Assembly: GCA_027490345.1 (NCBI GenBank) | Contig: JAIXYF010000296.1 | Coordinates: forward strand, 1-22,245 | Direction: 5' to 3' | DNA: 22,245 bases | Source of the DNA: Novosphingobium sp. | GTDB lineage: Bacteria; Pseudomonadota; Alphaproteobacteria; Sphingomonadales; Sphingomonadaceae | Part shown: positions 1 through 6,298 of the stretch, piece by piece | Numbering within the stretch: the first letter of the stretch is position 1 | Layout: the number at the start of each line of letters is the position of its first letter | Notes under the pieces: model-generated | Told to the model about the DNA's origin: nothing | Database searches by the model: none | Seen by the model: the letters and a program-made list of their open reading frames with translations, nothing else | Position numbers and translations under genes: made by a program

Positions 1-710
1 GTCTCGATCATGTCGACCAGCTCCTCGACGACGTTGACGTTGGAGCTTTCGAGGAAACCCTGCCGTATGCGCCCGCGGCCCACTTCGCCCGCAATGCCGA
101 TCTGCGCGGCGCCGCTGGCGGCGGTCTCGGTCAGGAAATTATCGCCGCCTGCGGCCAACCCTGCCGGATTGGCAAAGCTGGCCAGCGTGATCTGGGCCAG
201 CTGCGCAGGCTCTGCCGTGCCCGGCAGCGTGGCCGAAACGGTGCCATCGGGGGCGATGGTGATCGAGGTTGCGCCTTCGGGGATCGTGACCGGTGGCTGC
301 ACGACATAGCCTTGCGCGGTGACCAGCTGGCCTTCTGCCGAACGGCTGAAATTGCCCGCGCGGGTATAGGCCAGCTGGCCGCCCGGCAGCGTGACCTGGA
401 AAAAGCCTTCGCCATCGAGCGCCAGATCGAGCGCGTTGTTCGTGGTCTGCAGCGGGCCCTGCGTGGCGATCCGCGTGGTCGACTGGATGCCGACCCCGGT
501 GCCGAGATTGAGGCCGGTGGCATACGCGGTTTCGCCCGAAGACTGCTGCCCGGCGGTGCGTGCATCCTGATAGGCCATCGTCGCGAAATTGGCACGGTCG
601 CGCTTGAAGGCCGTGGTGCCGACATTCGCGAGGTTGTTGGCGATCACGCGCATCCGCGTGTCCTGGGCTTCAAGCCCGGTGCGGGCGACGTGAAGGGCGG
701 AAGAAGGCAT
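1..710 (-). CDS. flgG: Flagellar distal rod protein FlgG (3' end outside window)
   Basis: FlgG forms the distal rod of the flagellar basal body, crossing the periplasm between MS ring and hook. I translated the reverse strand from the ATG at 710-708. The product opens with an ALHVARTGLEAQDTRM segment, then the rod/hook signature VIANNLANVGTTAFKR, then ALDLALDGEGFFQV and AYTRAGNF in the order expected for FlgG. The last residues visible (SSNVNVVEELVDMIE) are the conserved C-terminal helix. About 236 codons are present, and FlgG is usually about 260 aa, so only roughly 25 residues are missing off the left edge. An AAGGA Shine-Dalgarno lies just upstream of the ATG. It is the last visible gene of the flgBCDEFG operon, 33 bp after flgF. 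Confidence 0.95.
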   Translation of the reverse strand, partial: MPSSALHVARTGLEAQDTRMRVIANNLANVGTTAFKRDRANFATMAYQDARTAGQQSSGETAYATGLNLGTGVGIQSTTRIATQGPLQTTNNALDLALDGEGFFQVTLPGGQLAYTRAGNFSRSAEGQLVTAQGYVVQPPVTIPEGATSITIAPDGTVSATLPGTAEPAQLAQITLASFANPAGLAAGGDNFLTETAASGAAQIGIAGEVGRGRIRQGFLESSNVNVVEELVDMIE

Positions 711-743
711 AAGTCGGGTGTCCTTGCAGCGTTATCGGTGGGA

Positions 744-1484
744 TCAGGTGAGGCGCATGAGGCCCGCGCCGCCTTCATCAAGCTCGCGCGCGGTGGAAAT
801 GAGCTTCGTGCGCATATCGAACAGGCGCTGCGCTTCGATCATTTCAACCAGCACGCGGGTGGGCTGAACGTTGGATTGTTCAAGGCTGCCGGGCTGGAGC
901 CGGGCTTCCTCATCCGCCGGAAGCGCGCCGCCACCAACCACACGAAACAGGCCATCAAGGCCCTTTTCGATACGCGATCCTGCGGTGCTGACCAGCTTGA
1001 GCCGCGCCACTTCCTGCGGCGGCTGATCCGGGTTTTCGGGCAGTGCGGCCAGCACGCGGCCATCGGGCGCGATCGTGATCTTCGCGCCGGGCGGCACAGT
1101 GACCGGCCCGGCATCGCCCACCACGGGGCGGCCATCGCCATTGGTAAGCACGCCGGTAGCATCGACCGCAAGATCGCCGCGCCGGGTATAGGCTTCCTCG
1201 CCGTCTGCCGCCTGAACCGCCAGCATGGTGCGGCCTGTCAGCGCGACATCGAGCGGATTGCCGGTTTCGATCAGCGCGCCCTGCTTCATGCTGGCGCCGC
1301 GCACTTCGCCGCGCGTCATTGCGCGGGCTTCGAGGCTGGGGCCTTTCAGCGTCATCGGATCGGCATTGTGCAGTTCGGCGCGAAAGCCGATGGTCTGCGC
1401 GTTGGCCATGTTGCTGGCGATGACCTGCTCGGTCAGCATCGAGCCAGAGAGGCCGGAATAAGCAGTATAGATCAGGCGGTCCAT
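744..1484 (-). CDS. flgF: Flagellar proximal rod protein FlgF
   Basis: FlgF is a subunit of the proximal rod of the basal body. The 246-aa product has the rod family layout. The N-terminus reads MDRLIYTAYSGLSGSMLTEQ followed by VIASNMANAQTIGFRAEL. The middle holds NPLDVALTGRTMLAVQ and AYTRRGDLAVDATGVLTNGDG. The C-terminal helix contains LEQSNVQPTRVLVEMIEAQRLFDMRTKLI. The MDRLIYTAYSG start and the full length match FlgF better than FlgG. It lies 28 bp downstream of flgE and 33 bp upstream of flgG on the same strand, so it is almost certainly co-transcribed with them. No signal peptide is expected, because rod proteins leave through the flagellar type III export apparatus. Confidence 0.95.
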   Translation of the reverse strand: MDRLIYTAYSGLSGSMLTEQVIASNMANAQTIGFRAELHNADPMTLKGPSLEARAMTRGEVRGASMKQGALIETGNPLDVALTGRTMLAVQAADGEEAYTRRGDLAVDATGVLTNGDGRPVVGDAGPVTVPPGAKITIAPDGRVLAALPENPDQPPQEVARLKLVSTAGSRIEKGLDGLFRVVGGGALPADEEARLQPGSLEQSNVQPTRVLVEMIEAQRLFDMRTKLISTARELDEGGAGLMRLT

Positions 1485-1512
1485 GGCGGGTGCTCAGGTT
1501 GGAGGGGCGGCC

Positions 1513-2325
1513 TCAGGTGCGCAGGTTGATGATGGTCTGCGAGATCTGCGTGGCGGTATCGATCGCCTTGGCATTGGCCTGGAAATTGCGCTGGGCGGTG
1601 ATCAGGCCGACCATTTCTTCGGAAAGATCAACGTTCGAGCGTTCCAGCGCGCCTGAAAGGATGCCGCCATAGAAACCCGAATCCGGTTCGCCGAAGGTGG
1701 GCGCGCCGGATATGCCGGTAGCGGTCCAGTTGGCCGAGCCTTCCTGCCGCAGCCCGCCGGGGGCAAGGAACGTGGCGAGCGCAAGCTTGCCGACCGCGAG
1801 ATTGGTGCCATCGGCATAGCTGGCGGTGATCACCCCGTTCTTGCCGACCGTCACCCCGGCAAACTGCGCGCCGCCCGCGTTGGTGGCCGGGATCTGCACC
1901 GATTGCGGTGTGGTGCCGGTCACCGCGCCAGCGGCATCGGTGGGGAAGACCTGCAGCCGGTTGCCATTGCCGCGCACGAGAAAGCCGTTCTCGTCGATCT
2001 CGAACGAGCCGTTGCGGGTGAACAGGGTATCGCCGGAAACAGCGGACCGGGTGGTGAAGAAGCCATCGCCGTTGACGACGAGATCGAGCGCGGCACCGGT
2101 CTGTTCGACCGGCCCTTGCGCGAAGTTCTGGTTGATCGCTTCGACCGTGGCGCCGATCCCGAGGATCAGCTTGGGATTGGTGAAGGCGCTGCCCGCGACG
2201 ATATCGGCAAAGGCCACGCTGCTTTTCTTGAACCCGTTGGTTTCGGCATTGGCGATGTTGTTGCTGATCACGCCCAGATCGGTCTGGGCGTTCTTGAGGC
2301 CATTGAGCGAGGTGTAAAACGACAT
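1513..2325 (-). CDS. flgE: Flagellar hook protein FlgE, unusually short form
   Basis: FlgE polymerises into the flagellar hook, the universal joint between rod and filament. The N-terminus (MSFYTSLNGLKNAQTDLGVI, then SNNIANAETNGFKKS) is typical of FlgE rather than FlgF or FlgG. The middle has ALDLVVNGDGFFTT and LFTRNGSFEIDENGFLVRGNGNRLQVFP. The C-terminus has LERSNVDLSEEMVGLITAQRNFQANAKAI. At 270 aa it is much shorter than the roughly 400-aa FlgE of enterobacteria. The missing length falls in the middle, so the outer D2 domain seems absent or minimal while the D0/D1 core is kept. The ATG at 2325 has an AAAGGA Shine-Dalgarno about 8 nt upstream. The gene lies directly after flgD. An alternative reading is another rod/hook-family protein, but gene order and N-terminus favour FlgE. 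Confidence 0.88.
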   Translation of the reverse strand: MSFYTSLNGLKNAQTDLGVISNNIANAETNGFKKSSVAFADIVAGSAFTNPKLILGIGATVEAINQNFAQGPVEQTGAALDLVVNGDGFFTTRSAVSGDTLFTRNGSFEIDENGFLVRGNGNRLQVFPTDAAGAVTGTTPQSVQIPATNAGGAQFAGVTVGKNGVITASYADGTNLAVGKLALATFLAPGGLRQEGSANWTATGISGAPTFGEPDSGFYGGILSGALERSNVDLSEEMVGLITAQRNFQANAKAIDTATQISQTIINLRT

Positions 2326-2351
2326 GGAGGGGTCCTTTCAGAAAAGCGGGA

Positions 2352-2636
2352 TCAGGCGTTCGGCCCGGCTAGCCGGTCCAGCTTGGCCTCGATCGATTTC
2401 AGCGTGTCGGACGTGCTGTTGGCGGCGGAAAGGCTGGAGAACTGGGCGAGCTGGGCGATCATCTGGCTGTTGTCGACCGGGGCTGTGGGGTCCTGGTTCT
2501 GCAGCTGCGCGGTCAGCAGCTTGACGAAATCGTTGGCGCCCAGCGAACCCCACGAGTTTCTGGCCGGCGCGGTGGTGGCGGCAGTTGCGGTGTTGGCGGC
2601 GGCATAGGGGTTCACGGCTTTGGAGGTCGTTTGCAT
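2352..2636 (-). CDS. flgD: Flagellar hook-capping protein FlgD, N-terminal domain only
   Basis: FlgD caps the growing hook and is needed for FlgE polymerisation. The 94-aa product contains the conserved FlgD N-terminal block: NDFVKLLTAQLQNQDPTAPV, then DNSQMIAQLAQFSSLSAAN. It ends shortly afterwards at LKSIEAKLDRLAGPNA, without the C-terminal cap (Ig/tudor-like) domains that make typical FlgD about 220-230 aa. The stop codon is followed within 27 bp by the flgE start, so I see no room for a frameshifted remainder. The start could be GTG at 2639 or ATG at 2636. Both overlap the flgC stop, indicating translational coupling. The N-terminal 25 residues are Ala/Thr-rich and low in complexity. Confidence 0.88.
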   Translation of the reverse strand: MQTTSKAVNPYAAANTATAATTAPARNSWGSLGANDFVKLLTAQLQNQDPTAPVDNSQMIAQLAQFSSLSAANSTSDTLKSIEAKLDRLAGPNA

Positions 2637-3055
2637 CACTTCATCCTCATCGTTTCGAGCATCAGCTGCTTGGCGGTCTGCATGGCTTCCACCACGTTCT
2701 GATATTGGCGGGCGCTTTCGAGCATCTCGACCATCTCGGCGCTTTCATCGACCGGGGCGGCCCAGACATCGCCGTTGGCATCGGCCAGCGGATGATCGGG
2801 ATCATGCGTGCGCACCGGGGCGGCATCGCTGCGAAACACGCCGGTGACGCGGACCGTGGCAAGGCCGCTCGACCGGTCGAGCTCTTCGGCAAAGACCGGG
2901 CGCAAGGGACGGTAGGCGGCGTCCTGGCTGGCGGCGACATTGCCCGCGTTGGCGAGGTTCGAGGCCGAGGCGTTCATCCGCACGAGCTGCGCCGACATGG
3001 CGCGCGCGGTTATATCGAACAGCGAAAGCGGCTGGCCAGAAGCTGCCATGCTCAT
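2636..3055 (-). CDS. flgC: Flagellar proximal rod protein FlgC
   Basis: FlgC is a proximal rod subunit. The 139-aa product (FlgC is usually about 130-140 aa) starts MSMAASGQPLSLFDITARAM. It has the rod signature RMNASASNLANAGNVAASQDAAYRPLRPVF, split here only by residue choice, and DPDHPLADANGDVWAAPVD, a FlgC hallmark. It ends with the conserved C-terminal helix EMLESARQYQNVVEAMQTAKQLMLETMRM. The ATG at 3055-3053 overlaps the flgB stop (ATGA), and the flgC stop overlaps the flgD start. flgB, flgC and flgD are therefore translationally coupled. A second in-frame ATG lies two codons downstream. Because of the overlap I prefer the first. Confidence 0.94.
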   Translation of the reverse strand: MSMAASGQPLSLFDITARAMSAQLVRMNASASNLANAGNVAASQDAAYRPLRPVFAEELDRSSGLATVRVTGVFRSDAAPVRTHDPDHPLADANGDVWAAPVDESAEMVEMLESARQYQNVVEAMQTAKQLMLETMRMK

Positions 3056-3399
3056 TCGCCCTTGATCGCGCGGGTGACGGTTTCGATCCGCCCGCGCAGG
3101 AACGCCAGCGTGGCGGAATAGCCCACCGCGTTTTCGGCAAAGGCGGTCTGCTCGGTCGCCATTTCGACCGTGTTGCCGTCGAGGCTGGGCATCACCGGCA
3201 TCCGGTAACGCGTGGCCGAAGCCATCGCCTGCGCTTCGCTGGCCCCGCCCGTGCGGGCCTTGAGCGCGGCGGAGAAATCGATGTCCTTCGCCTTGTAGCC
3301 GGGGGTGCCGGCATTGGCGAGGTTGGAGGTGATGAGGCCGATGCGCTGCGAGCGCAGTTCGAGGGCTGTGCCGTGGATGCCGAAGAGAGAGTTGCTCAT
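3052..3399 (-). CDS. flgB: Flagellar proximal rod protein FlgB
   Basis: FlgB is the first proximal rod subunit, built onto the FliE adaptor. The 115-aa product carries the family N-terminus (FGIHGTALELRSQRIGLIT, then SNLANAGTPGYKAKDIDF) and a C-terminal helix with ETVTRAIKGE. A GNTVEMATEQTAFAENAVGYSA segment matches the conserved region before that helix. Its ATG at 3399 is preceded by an AAGG Shine-Dalgarno. A near-perfect sigma-54 promoter (3441-3455, minus strand) ends 41 nt upstream of the ATG, making flgB the first gene of the flgBCDEFG operon. Longer in-frame extensions upstream of 3399 run through the promoter and were rejected. Confidence 0.94.
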   Translation of the reverse strand: MSNSLFGIHGTALELRSQRIGLITSNLANAGTPGYKAKDIDFSAALKARTGGASEAQAMASATRYRMPVMPSLDGNTVEMATEQTAFAENAVGYSATLAFLRGRIETVTRAIKGE

Positions 3400-3440
3400 G
3401 AGTGGTGCCTTGGCAGAGGGATTTTCCTGCCATGGGATCA

Positions 3441-3455
3441 GCAAAGGGCGTGCCA
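3441..3455 (-). promoter_or_regulatory. Sigma-54 (RpoN) promoter of flgB operon
   Basis: Read on the minus strand the element is TGGCACGCCCTTTGC. It matches the RpoN consensus TGGCACG-N4-TTGC at every fixed position, with the invariant GG and GC correctly spaced. It ends 41 nt upstream of the flgB ATG. Sigma-54 control of rod and hook operons is common in polarly flagellated proteobacteria. An enhancer-binding activator would be required, and a candidate site lies at 3511-3526. Confidence 0.88.
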
Positions 3456-3510
3456 ACCGCGCTTTTGCGTGGGTTTGGTCGGGGTTTCGCGCGGGTCGCC
3501 CCGGCCAGAG

Positions 3511-3526
3511 CGGCAAGCGCTTGCCG
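3511..3526. promoter_or_regulatory. 16-bp perfect palindrome, candidate activator site
   Basis: CGGCAAGCGCTTGCCG is a perfect 16-bp palindrome in the flgB/MotA-like divergent intergenic region. Its centre is roughly 60-70 bp upstream of the -24 element of the flgB sigma-54 promoter. That is where a dimeric enhancer-binding protein (FlbD/FleQ-type) could bind. The palindrome is directly visible; its role as an operator or enhancer is inference. It has no adjacent T-run, so it is not an obvious terminator. Confidence 0.4.
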
Positions 3527-3622
3527 GGTGGCGGCAGCCGCTTTCCGCCCTTTTCGCATGCCGCGCTGAAGCCTGCGGGCAAACCGCCGTTCTTCGTTTC
3601 CGAAGGAGCGAGGCAGGCAGCA

Positions 3623-4306
3623 ATGAACACAGGCCACATGTTCGATCCGGTGGCGGCGCTGATCGTCATCGGCGGCACGCTGGGCGCAACCGCGCTGCGC
3701 AGCGGCGTGGAAGATTGCCGCGCCGCGCTGGGGGGGCTGGGCGCGCTGCTGCGCCCGCGCTTCCGCTACGATGCGGTGCGCGGCAATCTGGCGCCGGTGG
3801 TGGCGCAGGCAGACCGCGAGGGGTTGCTGCGCGCCGCGCCCCGGCCATCGGGTGATGCCGCGATCGATCAGGCCGTGGCCGCGCTGATCCAGACCCGCAG
3901 CCTTGCCGCATTCGTGGCGGCCGACGATGCCTTGCGCGAAGCCCGCGTGGGCCGCGCGGTGCGCGCAGTGCGCACGCTGGCGCTGGGGGCAGAGCTTTCG
4001 CCGGTGTTCGGCCTTGCCGGAACGCTGGTTTCGCTCAGCCAGTTGCCGGCCGAAGGGCTGGCGCGCGGGCAGTTCATGGCTGCGATTTCGATGGCGGTGC
4101 TCACCACGCTCTATGGCCTGCTGCTGGGCAATCTGGTGCTGGCGCCGCTTTCACGCGCGGTGGAGCGGCGCGTGGAAGCCGAAGAAGCGGCACGGCGCGA
4201 GCTTGCCGATTGGCTGATCGCTCGGCTCGGCCCGGCCTGCCCGCCTGCGCAGCCTGCCGCATCCCCTGCAGCGCTGCGGCGCGCGCACTTGCGCGAGGTG
4301 CCATGA
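3623..4306 (+). CDS. MotA/TolQ/ExbB-family stator-like protein
   Basis: The 227-aa product resembles MotA, the ion-channel stator subunit that drives flagellar rotation. Residues 8-26 (DPVAALIVIGGTLGATALR) match the second MotA membrane helix. Residues 125-140 (ELSPVFGLAGTLVSLS) carry the conserved helix-3 Pro-Val/Ala-Phe-Gly and Gly-Thr-Leu, with the proline at 127. Residues 151-175 (FMAAISMAVLTTLYGLLLGN) match helix 4. The first MotA helix is absent and the cytoplasmic loop is short; MotA is usually 280-295 aa. It overlaps the next gene by ATGA, as motA/motB pairs often do, and diverges from flgB. The start at 3623 gives the membrane segment at the N-terminus; upstream in-frame sequence is antisense to flgB. 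It may be a true stator subunit or an accessory ExbB-like protein. Confidence 0.75.
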   Translation: MNTGHMFDPVAALIVIGGTLGATALRSGVEDCRAALGGLGALLRPRFRYDAVRGNLAPVVAQADREGLLRAAPRPSGDAAIDQAVAALIQTRSLAAFVAADDALREARVGRAVRAVRTLALGAELSPVFGLAGTLVSLSQLPAEGLARGQFMAAISMAVLTTLYGLLLGNLVLAPLSRAVERRVEAEEAARRELADWLIARLGPACPPAQPAASPAALRRAHLREVP

Positions 4307-4785
4307 GCCTCCCGCCGCCGCACGGGCTTTATGGCGCGCCGATTGCGATGCCCTGGCAGACCATTCTGGCCGATCTGGCGATGATCCTGTTCATGATGAC
4401 GGCAGCGGCGCTGGCCAATGCGCCCGAAAGCCCGTTGCTGCCCGCAGCGGTGAAGGCGGACCTTCCGAAGGCTCCCGCACCTGCCGCCCCGCGCCCTCCC
4501 ACCCCGCTCTCCGCCGCGCCTTCGCCGCGCGGCGAGCCGGTGGGCGTGTGGCGCGATGATCCCGGCGCGCCGGGTCTGGCTGGATGGCTGGCCCAGCAGG
4601 GGCGCGATCCGCGGCTGCGCGTCTCGATCCTGGTGCGCCACCAGCAGGGGCGCGAAACCGCCGCACTGGCGCGCGCGGCAAAGCTGCTCGCGGGCGCCGG
4701 GGTGCGCGGGGCAGGCGCGCGGATCGTGATCGAGCCGGGCGCAGATGACAGCGCCAGCGTGGTCCTGGCCTATGACGCGCAATAG
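4303..4785 (+). CDS. MotB/ExbD-like protein with one membrane helix, degenerate C-terminal domain
   Basis: The 160-aa product has one N-terminal membrane helix (about residues 18-38, WQTILADLAMILFMMTAAAL) with an aspartate at its start (D24). This is the position of the proton-binding Asp of MotB, ExbD and TolR. A Pro/Ala-rich linker follows (about 45-80). The last 80 residues (LRVSILVRHQQGRETAALAR, then AAKLLAGAGVRGAGARIVIE) have a beta-alpha-beta pattern loosely like an OmpA-type domain. They lack its usual Asn/Leu-Ser/Arg-Ala peptidoglycan-binding motif. MotB is normally about 260-310 aa. The ATG at 4303 overlaps the stop of the MotA-like gene, so the two are coupled. I infer a stator-like partner, but peptidoglycan anchoring is doubtful. 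Confidence 0.62.
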   Translation: MSLPPPHGLYGAPIAMPWQTILADLAMILFMMTAAALANAPESPLLPAAVKADLPKAPAPAAPRPPTPLSAAPSPRGEPVGVWRDDPGAPGLAGWLAQQGRDPRLRVSILVRHQQGRETAALARAAKLLAGAGVRGAGARIVIEPGADDSASVVLAYDAQ

Positions 4786-4800
4786 CCAGGTCGGCAGAGG

Positions 4801-4816
4801 TGGCACGATGATTGCA
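4801..4816 (+). promoter_or_regulatory. Sigma-54 (RpoN) promoter of flgA
   Basis: TGGCACGATGATTGCA is an exact match to the consensus TGGCACG-N4-TTGCA. It starts 16 bp after the stop of the MotB-like gene. The TTGC ends 41 nt upstream of the flgA ATG, exactly the spacing seen at flgB. Transcription would start near 4826-4828. Confidence 0.9.
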
Positions 4817-4856
4817 GCGCTTTCGGCATTGTCTTTCCCTGCGAAAGGATCTTGCC

Positions 4857-5378
4857 ATGCGCCTTCACCGGATTGCTTTGCCCTTTGCCCTGATGATGCC
4901 AGCGATGCTGGTACCCACGCTCGCGCCCCTGCCTGCGCTGGCCGCCCCTTTTGCCGACCCTGCGATGATCGACAATGCCGTGGCCGCCTTCACCGGCCAG
5001 CCCATCGGCGTTCCCGGCGGCGCAGCGCAGCCGGTGGACCGGCGGCTGCGGCTGGCGGCCTGCCAGGCCCCGCTGGCGTTGGGGTGGTATGGCGCGGCGC
5101 AGAACAGCGTGCTGGTGACATGCCCGGACATGGGCGGCTGGCGCGTGTTCGTGCCGGTGAAGGAGGCGCGCCGCGATGCGCCCGCTGCCATTGCCGTGGC
5201 GCGCGGCGAAGGCGTGACGGTGACCGTGGCGGGCGTTGGCTTTTCGGTGTCGCAGCCCGGAGAGGCGCTGGATGCGGGCGCCGTGGGCGCGTGGATCCGC
5301 GTGCGCATGGGCGCCAAAGCCGATCCGCTGCGCGCGCGCGTGGTGCGTCCGGGGCTGGTCGAGCTGCCAGTGGATTAA
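4857..5378 (+). CDS. flgA: Flagellar P-ring assembly chaperone FlgA
   Basis: FlgA is a periplasmic chaperone for assembly of the FlgI P ring around the rod. The 173-aa product starts with a Sec signal peptide (MRLHRIALPFALMMPAMLVP, continuing to a likely cleavage after LPALA near residue 29). The mature part has the FlgA/SAF pattern: VDRRLRLAACQAPLALGWYG, a second Cys in VLVTCPDMGGWRVFVPV, then VARGEGVTVTVAGVGFSVSQ and a C-terminal VRPGLVELPVD. The two cysteines (in LAAC and VTC) are typical. FlgA is often about 220-230 aa, so this is a compact form lacking part of the N-terminal region. The ATG at 4857 has GAAAGGA about 8 nt upstream and follows the sigma-54 promoter; an intrinsic terminator follows the gene. 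Confidence 0.9.
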   Translation: MRLHRIALPFALMMPAMLVPTLAPLPALAAPFADPAMIDNAVAAFTGQPIGVPGGAAQPVDRRLRLAACQAPLALGWYGAAQNSVLVTCPDMGGWRVFVPVKEARRDAPAAIAVARGEGVTVTVAGVGFSVSQPGEALDAGAVGAWIRVRMGAKADPLRARVVRPGLVELPVD

Positions 5379-5419
5379 GTGCCGGATTGAAGCGTTTGTC
5401 GGCAGCGAGGCGCCGCCCG

Positions 5420-5442
5420 TTGCCGCCCGCGGCAAATTTTTT
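5420..5442 (+). terminator. Intrinsic terminator downstream of flgA
   Basis: TTGCCGC and GCGGCAA form a GC-rich hairpin (5420-5435) followed directly by AT6 (5436-5442). It lies about 40 bp after the flgA stop and before flgM. flgM-flgN therefore probably have their own promoter within 5443-5507. Confidence 0.7.
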
Positions 5443-5453
5443 CCGCCCCGCCT

Positions 5454-5479
5454 TAAACGCGCCCTGCAATTACCGTTCT
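5454..5479 (+). promoter_or_regulatory. Weak candidate FliA (sigma-28) promoter of flgM
   Basis: A TAAA (5454-5457) is followed 14 nt later by ACCGTTCT, a partial match to the sigma-28 pattern TAAA-N15-GCCGATAA. A 6-bp inverted repeat (CTGCAA 5464-5469, TTGCAG 5483-5488) overlaps it. FliA control of flgM is common, but the match is poor. No sigma-54 element with correct GG-N10-GC spacing is present here. Confidence 0.25.
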
Positions 5480-5507
5480 TGTTTGCAGGAAACGCGAGGA
5501 GCGGATC

Positions 5508-5807
5508 ATGTCATCCTTTGAAATCGGTGCGCCGCGCCCGGTCAGCGCGGTTCAAGTCGGCACTGTTGGCGCGGGCAGCAAGCCCGTCCAGACCGAAATC
5601 CCGGCTGAAACCCCCAAGGCCCCGGCTGCTGCTGCTGCGCCCAAGGTGGAAACGAGCGCGGCGGTAAAGGCTGGTGCAGCCCCTGTCGATCAGGACCGGG
5701 TCCGCACGATCCGTCACGCTGTCGAGACCGGCACCTACCCCGTTTTTCCCGCCAAGATCGCCGATGCGATGATCGCGGCCGGGATGCTGCTGAGGAGCGC
5801 CAAGTGA
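5508..5807 (+). CDS. flgM: Anti-sigma-28 factor FlgM
   Basis: FlgM binds FliA in the cytoplasm and is exported once the hook is finished, releasing late flagellar transcription. The 99-aa product has a disordered Ala/Pro/Lys-rich N-terminal half. The FlgM C-terminal signature follows: VDQDRVRTIRHAVETGTYPV, then FPAKIADAMIAAGMLLRSAK. The length is typical. A GAGGAG Shine-Dalgarno sits 6 nt before the ATG at 5508. The stop overlaps the GTG start of flgN (GTGA). Its binding partner FliA is encoded at 9345-10076 in the same cluster. Confidence 0.9.
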   Translation: MSSFEIGAPRPVSAVQVGTVGAGSKPVQTEIPAETPKAPAAAAAPKVETSAAVKAGAAPVDQDRVRTIRHAVETGTYPVFPAKIADAMIAAGMLLRSAK

Positions 5808-6181
5808 GCGTGAACGCAACGCCTGCCAAGAACACGATGCAGCCGATCCGCCGCCCCACCCAGCTGCGCGATACGCTGCGGCAGATGCTGGCCGTTCTGG
5901 AAGACGAACGGCACGCGCTTGCCGGGCTCGATGTCGATGCGATCATGGGCTGCGCGGTGGACAAGAACGCTCTGTGCGGCCGCCTCGACACGACTGCACC
6001 CGAAGCCATCGACGAGGAATGCCGCGGCCTGCTGGAGGCCGCGCGCCGCGTGAACGAGGCCAATCGCCGCGTGCGCAACCTGATTGCGGCCAATGTTTCC
6101 GCCCGTCTCGATGCGTTGACGGGCCAGCCCGCGCTCTACCGCGCCAATGCTCCCCACGCGCGGATCAGCCGCGCGCGTTAG
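5804..6181 (+). CDS. flgN: FlgN-like flagellar export chaperone
   Basis: FlgN is the cytoplasmic chaperone of the hook-filament junction proteins FlgK and FlgL. The 125-aa product is mostly alpha-helical: TQLRDTLRQMLAVLEDERHA, then ALAGLDVDAIMGCAVDKNAL, then an Arg/Asn-rich helix ending VRNLIAANVSARLDALTGQP. This matches the FlgN pattern of an N-terminal L..LL..E..AL..D helix and a C-terminal N..NG/AN motif. The assignment rests largely on its overlap with flgM (GTG at 5804 sharing bases with the flgM TGA), because flgMN is a standard pair. GAGGAG lies 7 nt upstream of the GTG. Confidence 0.75.
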   Translation: MSVNATPAKNTMQPIRRPTQLRDTLRQMLAVLEDERHALAGLDVDAIMGCAVDKNALCGRLDTTAPEAIDEECRGLLEAARRVNEANRRVRNLIAANVSARLDALTGQPALYRANAPHARISRAR

Positions 6182-6191
6182 TTTGCAGTAC

Positions 6192-6213
6192 GCCCTTCGC
6201 CTCCGCGAAGGGC
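6192..6213. repeat. Hairpin 1 of intergenic repeat block
   Basis: GCCCTTCGC (6192-6200) and GCGAAGGGC (6205-6213) are perfect 9-bp inverted arms around a 4-nt loop, starting 10 bp after the flgN stop. It is the left member of three consecutive hairpins. There is no T-run, though it could stabilise the 3' end of the flgMN transcript. Confidence 0.75.
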
Positions 6214-6216
6214 TTG

Positions 6217-6298
6217 CGGCACCGGCCCGCTCCCCCACCCGGCCACCCAACGGAATTGTACGTTGTGGGTGGCCGGGTGGGGGAGCGGGCCGGTGCCG
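6217..6298. repeat. Perfect 32-bp inverted repeat (hairpin 2)
   Basis: The arms 6217-6248 and 6267-6298 are exact reverse complements over 32 bp (left arm begins CGGCACCGGCCCGCTCCCCC). They enclose an 18-nt loop that itself contains AACG/CGTT. Hairpins of this size do not arise by chance. The element resembles a palindromic intergenic repeat or MITE-like sequence rather than a simple terminator. It sits between the flgN stop and the next sigma-54 promoter. Confidence 0.9.

Noticed and set aside
312..1529. 405-codon open frame on the plus strand across flgG/flgF
   Set aside because: It is antisense to two well-supported rod genes, is His/Arg/Gly-rich and resembles no family. It is the usual shadow frame of GC-rich coding DNA.
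3474..3491. Possible plus-strand sigma-54 promoter for the MotA-like gene (TTGG...TTTCGC with GG-N10-GC)
   Set aside because: Only the GG and GC dinucleotides fit; the rest of the -24 and -12 elements is poor compared with the three clear promoters.
2636..3637. A longer minus-strand frame that would fuse upstream sequence to FlgC
   Set aside because: The upstream part is out-of-frame flgB and promoter DNA. FlgC starts naturally at 3055 by overlap with the flgB stop.
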